The notes under the pieces: generated by a model
The model's input: only the letters and a program-made list of their open reading frames with translations
Database searches by the model: none
What the model was told of the DNA's origin: nothing
Made by a program: the position numbers and the translations under genes
Shown: positions 29,602 through 44,600 of the stretch, one piece after another
Position numbering within the stretch: position 1 is the first letter of the stretch
Layout: each line of letters starts with the position of its first letter
Source: Dicaeum eximium
Lineage: Eukaryota; Chordata; Aves; Passeriformes; Dicaeidae
Assembly: GCA_013396995.1 (NCBI GenBank)
Contig: VWZP01010953.1
Coordinates: 372,001-436,000, forward strand
Direction: 5' to 3'
DNA length: 64,000 nt

Positions 29602-32600
29602 CTAGGAGCAAACACAAAAATGTTCTTCCTTGGTTTGAAACATTGAGCTCAACTGGGAAACAATTATTGTTTACACTTTACAGGGAAAAATGTTCTAAAG
29701 ATACATTTGAGAACATGGAATGGGAAAAGAGTAAAGTTTTCATGTTACAGCAACAAGACTCTTGCTGTACAAGAGTTGGAACCCTGCAGTGATGTTTAAG
29801 CATAAGCCTTTGGCAGCAGGCAGAGCCTACAGGGCATGGATGTTCTTTGGAGTTCCACCAAGAAACCATTTTGACACAAGGAAACGACAGTCACCCATGG
29901 TGGTGTCAGCCCAGTGCTGCAGATCCCAGGCTCCACCCCCACACCCTGCAAGAGCTCCATGGTTTGTTTCAAACACCTGAAGCTCCTGTTGCTGTGCTCC
30001 AGATGCTCATCCCAGCTGGCTCCACCATGAAGATCCAGGGAGTGCTTATCTCTGGACATTGAGGACTGCATCAAAAAATTTCCTTTCTGCTGACTAATAT
30101 TTAAATATATAGCTTTTTAAAGTCTGCTGAAGAATCTTTACACCTCCTGTCTATGACTTGAGCAGTTCAGCTCACCCACCTCTAAGGCTGCAGTGTCACT
30201 GTGCTCAGGGATTCAGTGCAATTGGAAACAATAGGAATTCAATGCAATTGGAAACAATACTTCAGTAAGGCTGCATACTCACGTTGAGCACATAGGTCCC
30301 AGGCAAAAGGAGAAGAAAGTACTCCCCTTGTTCATTTGTTCTGTAGGGGCAGATATGTGGCCTTCCTTTGGCTTCCACGATGGCGTTGGGAATAGGATTT
30401 CCATTCTTATCAGTAACTTGGCCTTTGACACCTATAAAAAAGGGAGAGGAGGGAAAGATCATGAATTGTAACTGGTGAACTTCCTTCTCTGAGAAGGCAG
30501 GCTGTTCTGTTGCTGGATGCACTCAAAGGCTATTTCACCACATTTCAGCACATCTAATGTTATCACTAGTCACTTCTGCCTTGCTCAAGGGAATTAAACC
30601 AGAAAATCCGTGGCTGTTGTTGTTAATAGTTTACCCTCATGTTAAGTTAGAAGGCAGTATTGTAATCTCCTCTTCCAAATCTCATTTGCTGAAGGTATCA
30701 TACACACTCACTGTCGTTTACTGTCCAAAGTATGTCCTTTACTGAAGGGCTTCAATCTTCAGTACAGGGTTGGCATTTTTTGCACACAAACACACACACC
30801 CACCCTTCTTTTTTGTGATTTAAAATAAGTCAGCCTCTTGTCTAGTACTTCCCAAAGGCAGAATACCACAATGTCTGCTTATGAAGTAGTTTCCCTGAAT
30901 TCCCACACAACATCTTCAAGGTAACACAGGCATCAAGCAGAGATAAAATAGCAGTCAGATATTTAGGGCAACAAAATGCAAGATAAGCAGCAGGTTTGTG
31001 CAAACCCTTCAACTCATCGTAAGGCACCACATCTTCACTAAGCAGCAGTTCTCTTCCAAAGGTGAAGTTAGATCACACCTAGAGAAGCCTTTCAAATTTA
31101 CAAAATGCGAGCAGCAAAGACCCATGACAGTAGTGGTGAGGCACACATACACTTAGAGACCTTAGAAATAAATGATTGTCCCAAGGCTGCTCAGGAAAAT
31201 GAGGGACTGGGGGGAGTGCATGGTCAGAGAGCCCCCAGAGCCTGTCTCTTGCTCCTGACCCAGCACATTTTGAGCCCCTTGCACACCTGTAGTAGCCCCT
31301 CCCCTGACACTTATAAGTTCTCCTGCCTTACCCATCCCTGGCTTTGTAGCACTTCCCGTTCAGAAGCTCCCAAGTTAACACCAGCTCTCTCCCCTGTGAG
31401 GTGTGACACTGACCCAGGCTGCTGAGGAGTTCTCTCTGAGCTGGCCTCAGTTTTCACTCTGCCCCCACTGGCATACCCACCTAGGTGTACTTGTTTGATA
31501 TATTCGATCAGAGCAACTTTGTTGTCTCTCCAGAACTTTCCCAGCTGGTCTTCTGGAGGATATTTACAGCATGACAGCTCCAATGTAATTTCAAAACACT
31601 GTCCCCAGACATAGTTGTAATCTTGCATTCCACCTTAAAAGTGAAATAAAAGGGTTTTCAGCTGGAAGGAAACACTAAGGTCAAACTAAAAGACAAATAG
31701 GAGAGTTAAAATGTTGGTACTTGCATCATACCTGTAAGAAAAGTAATTCAGATAAATTATTCCTCAATGCCACACTTGTATTTACTGCCTCCTGTGAAAA
31801 ACCAACTGAATTATTTACTCTAGTTACTCATAGAGTGTTGTTTTCTAAAGCATACCTTATTTTGGAAATGATGACTGTGGCTGAGAAAGGGTGGGGTTTT
31901 GACTTAAATTCATTCAAGCTTTCCCAACTGAAGAGGGACAGATAGGCTGGCACAGGATTTGCCACAGCCAAAGCTATTCCAAGACCCTTTAAAGTCTTTG
32001 AATTAAGACAATGAAAACAACATACATAGTGCACAATCCCCATATTCTAAACATTATGCTACACATAAACAGTAATGGAAACATTTATTTCAGTAATCAA
32101 ACATTAAAAAATGGATGACATATGAATAGAAGATTAGTTTTCTTTCTGAAAGGAGCAGATCTTGGTGTCAAGCACGTGTGTGTAATGCATACAGCTACTG
32201 CGGGCCTTAAGCAAGGGCACAGAAGCAGGCAAACAGCAGCGACCGCCTCATTCACTTGTGAATTGCTGGCTGGAAGAGTCTGAAAACACCCAGGTCCTGC
32301 TCACAGAATCTGCATGAAGGAGTTGACTTGCTTCTCTCATCAGCCCTCTACTCTGACTAAAATCACTGCCTTTTCATCATCAGAGATGGCAGGAGAAAGT
32401 GAGAACATCTTACCAGGAGCAGTGAATGAAATGTCAGTGACATTCTTACCTTCCAGCTGGTACCAGGAGTACCCGTTGGTAATGCCTTCTGGGAAGGTTT
32501 GCCTGTTGTCACACCCCGTCCCTTTGTACATGCTGGCATGGTTGGAAGAATAGGTTTTGGCCAGGTGAATAAAGACATCATCATCTGGAGATCTGCTATA

Positions 32601-35600
32601 GCCTTTCAAAGAGCCAGTAACTGCAGAGTGAAGATAGCCATTGTGCAACTCTCATTACTGGTACAACACACAGTGCTGGCTTACATGTAGGATAAACATC
32701 TCCCAAAAGGCCATATTAGGCAGTGCATTTTGATGGGATTTATCAAATTCTGCCCATCCCAGCTCAAAAGCTAGAACTTTGCAGGAATCCTGATAAATTT
32801 TGCTGTGGTACAGCCAACATTCCTAAAGCCAGTCAGCTGTGGGAGAACAGAGCTCATCACCAGCTTACCTGGGTTACCATTATCAAAGGTGTAACTGGCA
32901 ACTAGGGCACCCCCATGCAAGTTTGCTGAAAGAACAAATGTTTCATTTTTTATCCAGTCCATTACTGCTCGGGTCTCTGGCTGAATGTTGGCGCTGTTAT
33001 TTTCAAAGGCATCAGGAAAATTTCTGTTCAGATCTTGTCCATTCCTGTTGTACCTTGGAAAGAGAGAAAACATTCCCATTACTGTTTTGCCTGTGGATGC
33101 TTCCACATCACCAGCCTCCCAGCACTCCAGATCTGTGGTGTGCTAGTATCTTCAGGGAACAGGCAAGATGACCATTTTTTATTTCTCAAGCATTACAGTG
33201 ATAGACTTCAGTTTGCTTTCTGGCAGCACTAGAATTTTCAGAGGCCACTATAAAACAATTCTAAGTGGAAAGAGAGAATATTTAACATGCACATAGAATG
33301 CACACCTACTCATAAGTGAATTAGAAAAACCAGAGCCAGATCAGAAGGACTTTGTGCTCCTCCTGTATGTGTTTTTCCTGCTTGTATAGAAGACCAAGGT
33401 AACTATTGAATGGCTGTATCCCTTGGGCTGTTGTCACTCTCAACAGACAGAAAAAATCTGAGTCAAACACAGGATACATTTTCTTCTCCCTGAACGCCCA
33501 GCCTGTTCACTCTCTTGCTTTTTCTCTCAGATAGGTCAGTACAGGAATAAAGAGGGTATTCACCACTGACTGTGCTAATTTTTGAACTCAGTCTGTTAAA
33601 CTCTTCTATTTGACTGTCAATTTGACAGTTAGGGGATAAAAAATACCCCTCTCCATACAAGTCCCATCTATTTGCTGAGGAATACATTTTTTCTTAATAA
33701 AAAAGATGGCTGACACTGGTCACCTAAAGTACTAAACTACCTAAACTTTTTTTTTCACTTGTTTCTGATGTCATCAAGGCAAGTGATCCAAGAGAACTTC
33801 TAGCTCATGGGTTTGCTTTTTCTCCACATTTCAAATCTGTCCTTTGGGTGTTTCTTCCCCTTCTCTCACTGCCTCTTTCCCTCTTCTAGCTTGTTAAGCT
33901 TTTCATCCCCTTTTTGGTCTCTGCAATAGTCACAATAAAGAGTGCAAAAATAGCACAGGATGCAATGCCAAGTTATATTTTCTTATGTGTAGGTTTTTTT
34001 TTCTACCATCACTATTAGCACAGAACCTATTACAGTCAGCTCTGCTTCTGTAACTCCTCCTTCTGACTAAATCCACATTCAATGTGATTTTTAAACACAT
34101 TGCTAGAGTCCATTCAACAAGCTTAGACACACCTTTTCTCATTAAGAAGGGTTACAGAGTTCTTCAGTTGAAAGAGATCCCTGTGGGTGGAATTTTCCTT
34201 CTTTTCTTGTAGCACTCTAAAGGTGCTACAAAATAGGGAATTGTGCTTGTACTCGCAGTCTGGGTCTCCTGCCTAAAAGGTGAGGTCATTATACCATTCT
34301 GACCAATTTTTTCTGGCCACACCACACACAAACACCAGTCTGACTCAGTCTTCCAGAAACTCTATGCCATAACAATGTGTCTTCAGAAGAGCACAGGCAA
34401 AAATCAGCCTTAGCACATCCTGTAAACTCTGCTCTCCACCAAGTATGATTCAGTCTTCTGGCTAGCTGTGATTATTACTCCCCACCCATTTATTTTACCT
34501 CTCCCACCCTCCTAAGCCACCCTTACCTTCCTCGTGTGTAATAGCAATCAGGCACTTTTGTAGCCTCAAATCCATCAGGATTCATCGTTGGCATTATATG
34601 AATCCGGGTGTTGTTGAGTAACCGGGTGATAACTGGGTCACGTCCATAGCTGGTCACCAGGAAATCTATCAAATGGAGCAGGATTTCTCTCCCAACAGTC
34701 TGTGTAAGGAAGCACAGATTTTACTTTAAGTCTGATATGGAAGAAAAATAAGAATAAGAAAATAAATAAATAAATAAAGATCCACCACCTTGAACTTCCA
34801 GGTTTTTCTTATGGACTACACAGACATACAAGGCATATGAAAGCACACTGATCCATACTATTTTGTTTTATGCTCTCCCCTAAATAGATTTAAAGCAATT
34901 GAATAGATGAAAGGAATCACTGGAGGGTTTTCACAAGGGATTTAAACCCAGATTAACCAGACCTTTTTGTATAATGGGAAACTGACTGTGTCAGATGCAC
35001 CGCTTAAATCTTGCATGGATAAGGAACAGCTATAACAAAAACTAAAGCTGCCTGATAAACATCATGTGGGCTTGGGAACACCCCACTGTGTTTTCTCAGT
35101 CCCAGTACAGGGTCCCAGCTCTGTGCTGGTGCCCAAGTGACCGGCACACGAGAGCCAGCACTTGGCAGTGGTGCTTCAGAAGGAATGGAGGACAAGACTG
35201 CCACATTTTCCAAGATGCCACAGAGCAGGATTTTTTCTTGTTGTTCCACTTTTATGGGAAGTCAATATTAATACAAGATCAAAGAGGCCACATAAATACT
35301 TCTGTTACACTGCTTTATTTTAATGTCATAAGCATGTGCATTGGGGAAACCAAATAAAGCCTTAGAAAAAGACATGGAAAGACATTCGGATACAGACTTC
35401 AGATCAAGGAGAGACAGTGGCAGAGAAAAAGCTAAACACATATACTTGTTCATATAAGTTTGTGTAAGTCATGAAAGCTGACATCTGCCTTTAGTCTATC
35501 AGATTTTAGGCAAAATAGTGTCAAGTACCAGATCCAGAGTTAAGGACAATTCTGTCCTACCTCAGAAACCACTGCTAGTGTTCACTGGACCATGCTGTCC

Positions 35601-38600
35601 AGGGGCACTTTCCACAGCACTGTGACCCATGCCTCAAGGGTGCTTTAGGGTCCCTAAACCCTGTCTGGAAAGGGAACAAACCAAGACTTGCAAGTAGATG
35701 AGTTTTAGAGATAACTTATCTCTACTTTATCTCCAAGAACAAAGCCTGGTGTATCACAACAGGATCTAACCCAGCACCTGACTATGTGAAAACAGACTGC
35801 TCTGCAGGTTTGATAAATATACTCTGTGCAATTTAAGAAGGGATGCAACAGAACCTGTCTTGTACAAGCAGTTCTTGAAAAGGGTGATAGACATCTTGGG
35901 AACCATAGAAGGGTGGGGGAAGAAAGCAGAGGAGAGGACTGGAGAGGAGAGAAATCAGCCAAATCATGGCCCTGGGCATGAGAGATGAAGTTACCAGACT
36001 CAGAATCAGCAAGAATAGCTCTACCACAGAGACAGCTAAACTACAGGCAAGACTGGACTGCTGCCTGGAGAAACTGGGAAAGTGCTCTTCTCCTACTGTA
36101 CTTCTCTTCAGTGCCTGACCAAAATAAACCCTAAAAAGAAAGAGTAGAGAAGCAGGAGCAGAAAGGGGAAAAAAGAAAAGTAACTACAGAATGTGGTAGA
36201 AAAGAACAATGTTTACAAAGAATGAAAGATGACCATGTTTTTACAGATTATATTCTTTGCACTTAAAAGTTAATTCCAGGCTTACTTACATGTGCAATAT
36301 TTTACAAACTGTTTTATAAGATTCCTGGTATAGCTGTTGTTGTACTCAGGACATTAGGAAATTCAGATTATCATAAGAGTGTTGGCACTTGGGCGATTGC
36401 ACTGTGAGGGAAGAATGTACTTATTACCACTGTTTTGGTGTGGTAATGGAGACATGGTTTTGTTTTGGTCCAGAGCACCCTGCATTGCTTGGGAAAGTAC
36501 ATCTGGAAGTATCTGAGGGAAAGCTTTTGTTTCTGGGAAAGTTCAAGTTCAAGGTCAAGTTTTGATCAAGCCCTTGGAAAGCATTTGCTACTCAGTCAAG
36601 CTTGACCCTGTTACTACAGAGGTCACATGTGTCTGTGGATAAGAGCTATGAGGCACAGTTTTATTTTATTGTTTCAAATAAAGGATCTGGATACACTGAA
36701 GGTAGGTTGCTGACAGTAAAGTCAAGGGCAGACGCCTTTACCTGCCTCAGGTTTAATATGAAAATAGAGTGAAGAGCAGGGGACAGCATGTATGTGTTCT
36801 GGGGCTTTGAGAGGACATGGACATTTCGTTTTGATTACAATATCCCAAGGGAGATGCCAAAGTAGATTTTGCTACTGTATTTCACACAAAGGGTGACAGA
36901 AAAGCAAAGCCTTTTCTCCCACCTCTAGGGATACAATTAGACATTAAGTTTCTCTGTGCACTTTCAGATGTCAGCTTCCTCCTGTGCCCCAAAGGGAGAA
37001 AGCAGGAAAGGCTTTCAGTGATCCTCAGGGGAAGCCTTGAATGAAGAAGCAGGCATGTGTCAGGAATGGATCAATGCTGTAGAAAAGGGCGCAACTGCTG
37101 CTTCCGTACACAAATCCTTTAAACTTCCCGACTCTGCCTGCTGGCAGGGCTGTGTCAGCACCCTGCTCAGCTGCCACAGGGATTACTCAAGAAGTCCAAG
37201 CAGCAGCCAGTTCGGAGATTAAGGTTAGGTCCAATTGCACCTGTGCTGTAACACTTTACTGCATCAACCCTGGGTTTAGAACAGCGTTGTTACCACATGA
37301 TAGAGACCTAATACCAGGGGACTATGGGTGGATGGACTCTGCCCATTTTTATCATTAAAATTCTTTCCTTAAACATGGCCTGGTTTTTTAAGTTGAACAA
37401 TGTTGAAAGAAAGATCCAAACTGTCAGGTAGGACCTGTTTCAGGGCAACACAGCCTTGCCTGGCTCCTCGCTCCAGCCCTGGCTGCTCCACGGGCCGGGT
37501 TCAGCATACCAGGCACAACCCCACCTAAGGAAGCGGAGAATGAGCAGAGCAGCCAGCAGGCCATCCTGGTTTCCCACTGAAATGCCACACTTGCAAGATG
37601 TTCTTTATAACACTTGTACAGCGCTGATTATCACGCACCGCTAGGACACGCCCGCTGGGGCTGTCCTTGGCTAAAGCACCCAGAGTTAAAGGGACTGCTG
37701 GTGTGAATGGCTTGGCTCACATCCCTCCATTTCCACAGCAGCAATCGCTGCGGACAGCTGAGAAATACCACGTGTGTGACACATGCATTTTCCCACTCAG
37801 AGGAGCGTGAAGAAAGATAAGGTAAAAAGCAACTGCAGCAAGGCAGCGTTAAAATGTGCTGAAACGGACCTCAGCAACATCCAACTTTTTTCAAAGTCTG
37901 TTGTTAGTCTCAAATCAATTGAGATTTGATTGTTTGGAATTTTGAAATCTCTAGTGCTTCTGACCTTTTTCACATTACATCAGCTAATACTGAAGCTAAT
38001 ACTGAAGTTCAGCTAATACATCAGCTAATACTGAAGCTAACACTGAAGTTCACTATGCAATAAATATTTTTTATAAATAGGGTTTTTTTCCTAGAGCACA
38101 TACGGTTTCCCTGCATATTATTCACTTCAATAATACATCACACAGGACTGGGGACATAAGAATACAGGCTCACAATTCCTTATAGCAAGTTGTGCAGTAC
38201 ATGCAGTATTCTTTTTGTGCAATTGGATGATTAAAAAAACCAGCCTTTTTTCCACAGTGGTATTTTGATTGTGTAAATGCAGCTTCCATTAATTTTTTAG
38301 AAATAAGAGTAAGAAATTCTGCACAAGATGGATTAGTTTCTTGTTTGGTGTTTTTTTAAAAACTCCATAATACTGATCACAAATAAATCTACTCCAGCCC
38401 TTATTCACTTAAGCCCTAATATTTCAGGAACCCCTACTGTGGATATGACTATGTCTATGATGACATGGAAAATAGGGTAGAGTTGCTTTAACTTATTTCA
38501 CAAGATAAGGCAGCAGATAAACACATCCTTTCACATAGGCTAGTTCAGACCGATCAGTACCGGCTCAGTTTCACATAATGAAAAGGGAAAAATACTACTA

Positions 38601-41600
38601 TTTTTAATAATATTTTATACTACTATATTATTATATTATTTATGTTAGTGTTTTGTTTCTATTAATATAAATAATTTTATTATAAATAAGCAATTGTATT
38701 ATTTAATATTATTTGCATTGTTGTTATTTTATAGACTGAGAAAATAAACTGATCAGAAGTGGACACTAAGAGAAAAGGACTGATATCAGCACTGCCATCC
38801 TGAGAAAGAGTTTATCTCCTGATGGTCCAGTTACACTACAGCTGCAGAAAGTTAAAGCCATATACTTGTTACATTAAAGGGGGAAAGCACAGGAAGTTTA
38901 CAGCTTGTTCAGATGTGCTTTTCCTTAAAGGGTTTCCCTGCAGTGATAGCCATGGTTTAGGAACAGCCTTCCAATTGGATCCTATTTGTTCATTTATATA
39001 GAAGGGACTTAAGTCACTGGGACAGAGGGTCCAAAGGTGATAGCTTTGCTCCATTTATGACTTAGGAGTATTTAGGGGTTGGGTTGTGGTGGATGTTAAG
39101 CAGGAGGAGTTCTTCCCCAGGGAGTAATGTGTGACTTAGAAAGAGATCTTTCACATAAGAGTACAAGACTGGGACAAGAAAAGCTGCTACCTAATTCAGA
39201 ATGAGAGTTGCCCCAGAAGATCAGGCGACCTCTCCCTCAGCTTCCCCCTGCAGACTTTATTAACATTTCACAGGCTTGTGCATTCTGTGCACTCAGTTAC
39301 TGCCACCTTGATTAAAGTTAGCTTAAATCAGTTTTAATTTGGTTCAGGTTAAACAAAAAGTACTGCTAAAAATGGTGTCCAGCTTCACACAGGCAACACA
39401 AAGAATGGGAGAAGTTTTCCGTTGCCTCTCAGTGGATCTGGGGCAAAAGTTCACGCTATCTGGCAACAGCAAACACAAATGAAAATCTTCTAAGTCTTGG
39501 CTGGTTATGTCTTAGAGTACCAAGAAAAATGAACTTACTTAAAGAAATCTTTTTAGTTCTGAAAAAAATACCCCTCTCATGGTATTCACATTACTTTATT
39601 AGAACTTCCCTATTGGGCAGCTTTCCAAATAACCTAGATTTTCTTCCAGCAGCATGTGTGAACGGCCCACACACACGTAATTCAGGTTCCACCCCAACTT
39701 TTATGTTTTTGGAACAGTGGGCCAGCTGAGTCAAAGTTAAGTGTCATATGTGTGATGATAACAGGTTAGAAGGGCAACATCAACAAACAACACTTGAGAA
39801 CAGAACTACTCATTTTGTATCTTTTGTGGAAAACGTCACTGAAGCACAAAAGACCTGACAGGATCAATGAAGCCATAATCCCGAAATTTCAATTTATGAA
39901 AGACTCTGATATACAAGTTGAAGCTTGTTGTATAACTAGTGCAAAGCTTATCTGCTTAATATATGGTAGGGGTAGCTGAATCTATCCCCAGTGACTAGTC
40001 CAGCAGAATCTCAGATTATGGGGAAAAAATATTCAAGTTCTCCAATGCTTCTCTATATGAGGAAATAATTTCCTGCCATCTGAAATACATTTATCATCAG
40101 ATTAAAAAAACCCAAACACCAACTCTGTGTTACTCGTATGTACCAAAAAACCCATACGGCAAAAATCATCATGAGGGCCTCAAAAGGAGGAATAGCTGTA
40201 CATCTGGAATGTTCCCTAGGTGTGAGCTTGCTCTGACAAACAACTGGAAAGCTGGACACCTTAGCTCAAGGATCAACCCTGCTCAGACTGCCTGGCACTG
40301 TGTCTGACTTTAAAAGCCTCCTTTCCTCATGAAGTCAATAAAAAACTTAGATCCTAGGCAGTGATCCGAGTTGCTGATCCCCAGCAACTCCCAGCCCTGT
40401 GGATGTGCAAACAATGTGTATTTCTATGGTCAAAGCTGCTCACACATATCCAGCTGGGCAGTGATGATGACAGGGGTGCTTCCTCGTGAAGGCTTCAGTA
40501 TGTGTGGCCTTTTGCAGTCCAGCAATATTGGATGTGCAAGCCAGCCCACTCGGGATGAGATCATATCCTGCCCTCCACCTCCTCCCCACCAAAGCTGGGT
40601 GATTTGCAGTCACAGGTTTGCAATCCCTTCTGCAGGGACTGCAGTGTGGAGCCTCAGCTCCTGGGTGCCTTGGTGACACCCACCAGGTTCCAGGAGCTGC
40701 AAACCCTATCTTGGCCACCCAGTAACAAATGTACCCATGTGGCGCCATGAATCAGCTTCCTCCCACACAGAGTTAAATTCCCAAGCACTCCAACTCCCAG
40801 CAGCACTTTGAGCAAGGCCAGTGTTGAACAAGGTGGAACTAGTCTAACTTGGGGAAAATTCTTGGCACAAAATGTCACAGGTGCCTGTAGGCACGCAAGT
40901 GCTCACACACAGTATTGTTAACAGCAATAGCTCATGACACATTACCCTTTGCACAGGATACACTTTCTACTACATCTATCTTTCTTCATTTTGGGAATTC
41001 ACAGTCTAGCACATACATATATACATATATAGCTTGCTACTCCTGTTAAATTCTTTAACCTTCACATGAAAGACTGCATAAAAAAAATAAAAACATATTG
41101 GGCAGTTTAAACTTAGCCTGAAGATGACTATAATATAATCAGGTAAAGCTAAAGAATAAAAAAAATATAAAGCGAAACAGTACAATAGAGGACAGTCAAA
41201 CTTTGATTCTTTCTGATTCAGATTCAAGTACTGCACCAGGTAGGCTCATAATCATTTCTCCTTGATCATTAATAAGTGGGCATTCTTCTCAGAGCAAGTT
41301 TATTGTTCTGGCATTGCTTTATCTTTTGTATTCTGTGTTATCTCAGGTGAATCTAGCTGTTCCTAGCTTAAGGTTCCCAAGATAAACTTTCTTCCCACAA
41401 TAAATAATTTGATGCTTCACAGCAATTATTATTTAATCTTAGGATGTATTTGAAGAGTTCTATCAGTCATATTTCATGCCTAGGCAATAACAATGTACAA
41501 GAAAACTACTGCATCTGACTCATTGCCAGGAAACTTAAAGCCTCTGGGTTTACCCACTTGGAGAGGACAAAGCTCTCTACTTAAGAGAGGTCTTGAGTGT

Positions 41601-44600
41601 AGGATTGTTGGGCTCTTCACCATGATGTAAGGTCTCCTAAGGCCCTTCCACCAGAACAAGGGAACTTTATTCTGAAAATTCCTCAATAAATACACAAAAA
41701 TACATATTTTGTCTTCCTTGAGTTATGACATACCTCAGTAATAAGAAGCACATGCCTGAGAGAAGCTCACCCTAAACCTCTGGTAAGTGTATTTGAATGA
41801 AGTGTATTTGGTATAAATGACATTGCAAAAATTGAAACGTACCTCATCCCCATGCATATTAGCAACATACTTGAACTCTGGAATGCCAATCTTATGATGG
41901 GTTGGAAACCTTCCCAGAACAAGAACCCACAGGTCTCTACCTTTAAGAGGGGAAGGGGAAAAGACATTTTTTAAAACAAGTGTAAAATTATACAAGCCTT
42001 GAAGAATAAAAAGAGTTGGTCATTAAGACCATTGTACAAATTCTCATATTTCATTGGTGCTCACTCAGTCCTATATATAACATATCAAAGTAGACTGTGG
42101 GGTTCTGTTATTCTATGAATATTTGCAATATTAATTATGGGAATAAATATGCTTTGCCTTCTGCCCAAGTATGTAATAAACCCTGCAATTTCTAAAGCAT
42201 TTAACCAGGAAAAGAAGGCTCTTTTTTTTTGGTAATAAACACTTTTCAAATTAAATTTAGCAACTAAGACCACTCTTTCCCCACCACCTCCCCCATCTTA
42301 AATCATAAGGCTTTTCTGAAATATATACAGAAATTTTCATTATCACAAAGAAAGAACATCTGGTTTTGTACTAAAGACAACACAAAAAAGCTAAACACAT
42401 TCATGCATTACTACTCAAAACAGGAGGTACCAGAAAGAGCTGTATCAGCAACATATTTCAAATATATCAGCAGGGAAAGAGTTAATAGCTACAGAAAGAG
42501 GATTAGTTAGGACCAACAAAGCTGCACAAGAAGCTGAACTTTAACGAAACAGACATACATACATTCTGGAAGTCCACACTTAAGCAGAGGGGAGAGGAGA
42601 GGGCATTTTTTGTTATTATTTTTAGTGATACTGTGGCATTTCAGACCTGATCTGCAAATCTGTGCTTCCCACTGGCCTGCCCAGCGAGGTGGAAAACCCA
42701 AGTTTCAGTAGATGGCAGCAATGGAACTGGACCAGTTGCTTGATGGTAGCAGTGACAGGGTACAGATTGCTAATGCCCAGACCTCACAAGCCTGGCAGCT
42801 GTCCCCAGCTCCACACAGGGCTTGCTGGAACCACGACCTGCCCGAGAGGAGCCCAGCCATCACCGCTACTTGCAGGAAAGAAGAACGTGGGAACTGCGAT
42901 ATGCACTACTATAAAAAGCCCTATTTCCTAAATCTTTGTGGATCATCAAATCTGGAGTAAACAAACTCTGGAGCATATCAGCTTCCCATTCCTGAAGGCA
43001 TGGCTCCTGTAGTCATGCACATGGCACAGCATTTTTGTTTTCTTTTCTAGCTGTGCAACTGACTCACAGCAGCTACACCACAAGGGTCGTGACTTCGGGA
43101 ATGGCAGAAAAACTTGAAGAGGACCGAAGCAACACTGCAAGATGCACTGAAACAGTTGTAAGAGAGGTACAACCGAAGACAGTGGTTGTCAAACTAAATT
43201 CTCAGTTAACAGAAACAGAGTCTTAGGCTTAGAATCAAGAAGCAGCAAGACAGTGCTGAGAGCTTACGGATTAAACAAAGAGCGATCTCAGTATCCCCTG
43301 GCTTTACAGCTGCTCTTGAAGACATTGGTGTTCAACCCCTCTAACCATTCTATGCACAAAGCTGTGAGATGATCCTACTGACTATCATTAAAGGACAATG
43401 TAAGCAAGCAATCCATACTTCTAAAAATAATTTTGTGGCAACTGATTTGGTAAGAAAGCTTTGGCCTTGTTGTAGGTAGAGGCATTGTTTCATAAAAAAA
43501 GAATAAGCTTGATTTCTGTAAGCCTAGACAAGTTGCAGAGTGGAGAACCCAAAGATTCTAGCTTTTAATCATGTTTTTCTTCAAAAAGGAAAGAAAGAGA
43601 GCACACAAATCACTCTAGCCCTTCTCCACTCGGAAACCTCCAGAGGTCCCCTCTAATCCCAACCATACTGCAGCTCTGTAAAAATAGATGACAAGTCTTG
43701 CTGCAGTAGCATATGTTTGGAACTGAAAACAATCCTAGTAGTGAAAAAACTGTTACTCATAATCAAGTGTGGACAACAACCTCAACTTACTTTCCAACTT
43801 TGCAATGTGTCATTCTCTCTATAGTTGTATCCTGGGGCAACTTGCAATGAATTACCAAGGAAGTCCTTCCAGAATGCTCCTATGATTCTTTGCCCTTATG
43901 CCCTCTAAGCCCTGCTTCCCAGCTCTCATTCCCTCTACTGGAAGGCAAGTTCAGACATCCCTCCATGGTGTCAGCTGCCATGTGGGCTTCTGCACCAAGA
44001 GGAACACAGCTGCTTACAGGAGCCACTGCAGCCTTTCCACCACGGCCCAAACCTAGAGGTGGCTGCTGCAAACCTACAACATGCAGCTCATGATACACAC
44101 TGAAGCAAAGAGTCCAAGCAGAGCTAAAGTGCTCTACATGTTGCCATCATTTAGGATTTTCTACAAATAATAGTGTATTCTGATATCAAATTTTAAAATA
44201 ATACTTCCAGTGTCTTGCCATCAGCAATACTCATTCCTGCTGCTCTCACTGTAAATTGCACTCATGGGAAACACAAGGAAGAGCTAAGTATAGACTGACA
44301 TTAAGTACTGATGTAAATTGGTCTTTCCCGCAGTAGTGTTCAGACTGTTAAGAATTTGTGTGAGGGCCATCTACACAATAAACACTCCCATGAACTGACA
44401 TACCAATTATTTCCTGGCATTTCCAGCTTGTAAGCAGTACTAAACCTTCCATTAACAATTAAAATACATTCCTGGGTCTGCTCAGCCTGCAGTACTGGAT
44501 AGTGTATCTATGAGGGATGATGTAAGATTTCTTTCCATACGTCTGTAATTAACTGCATGTAAAAAGATTCAGCATATGGATGGTTTCCTTTAATCAGCAA

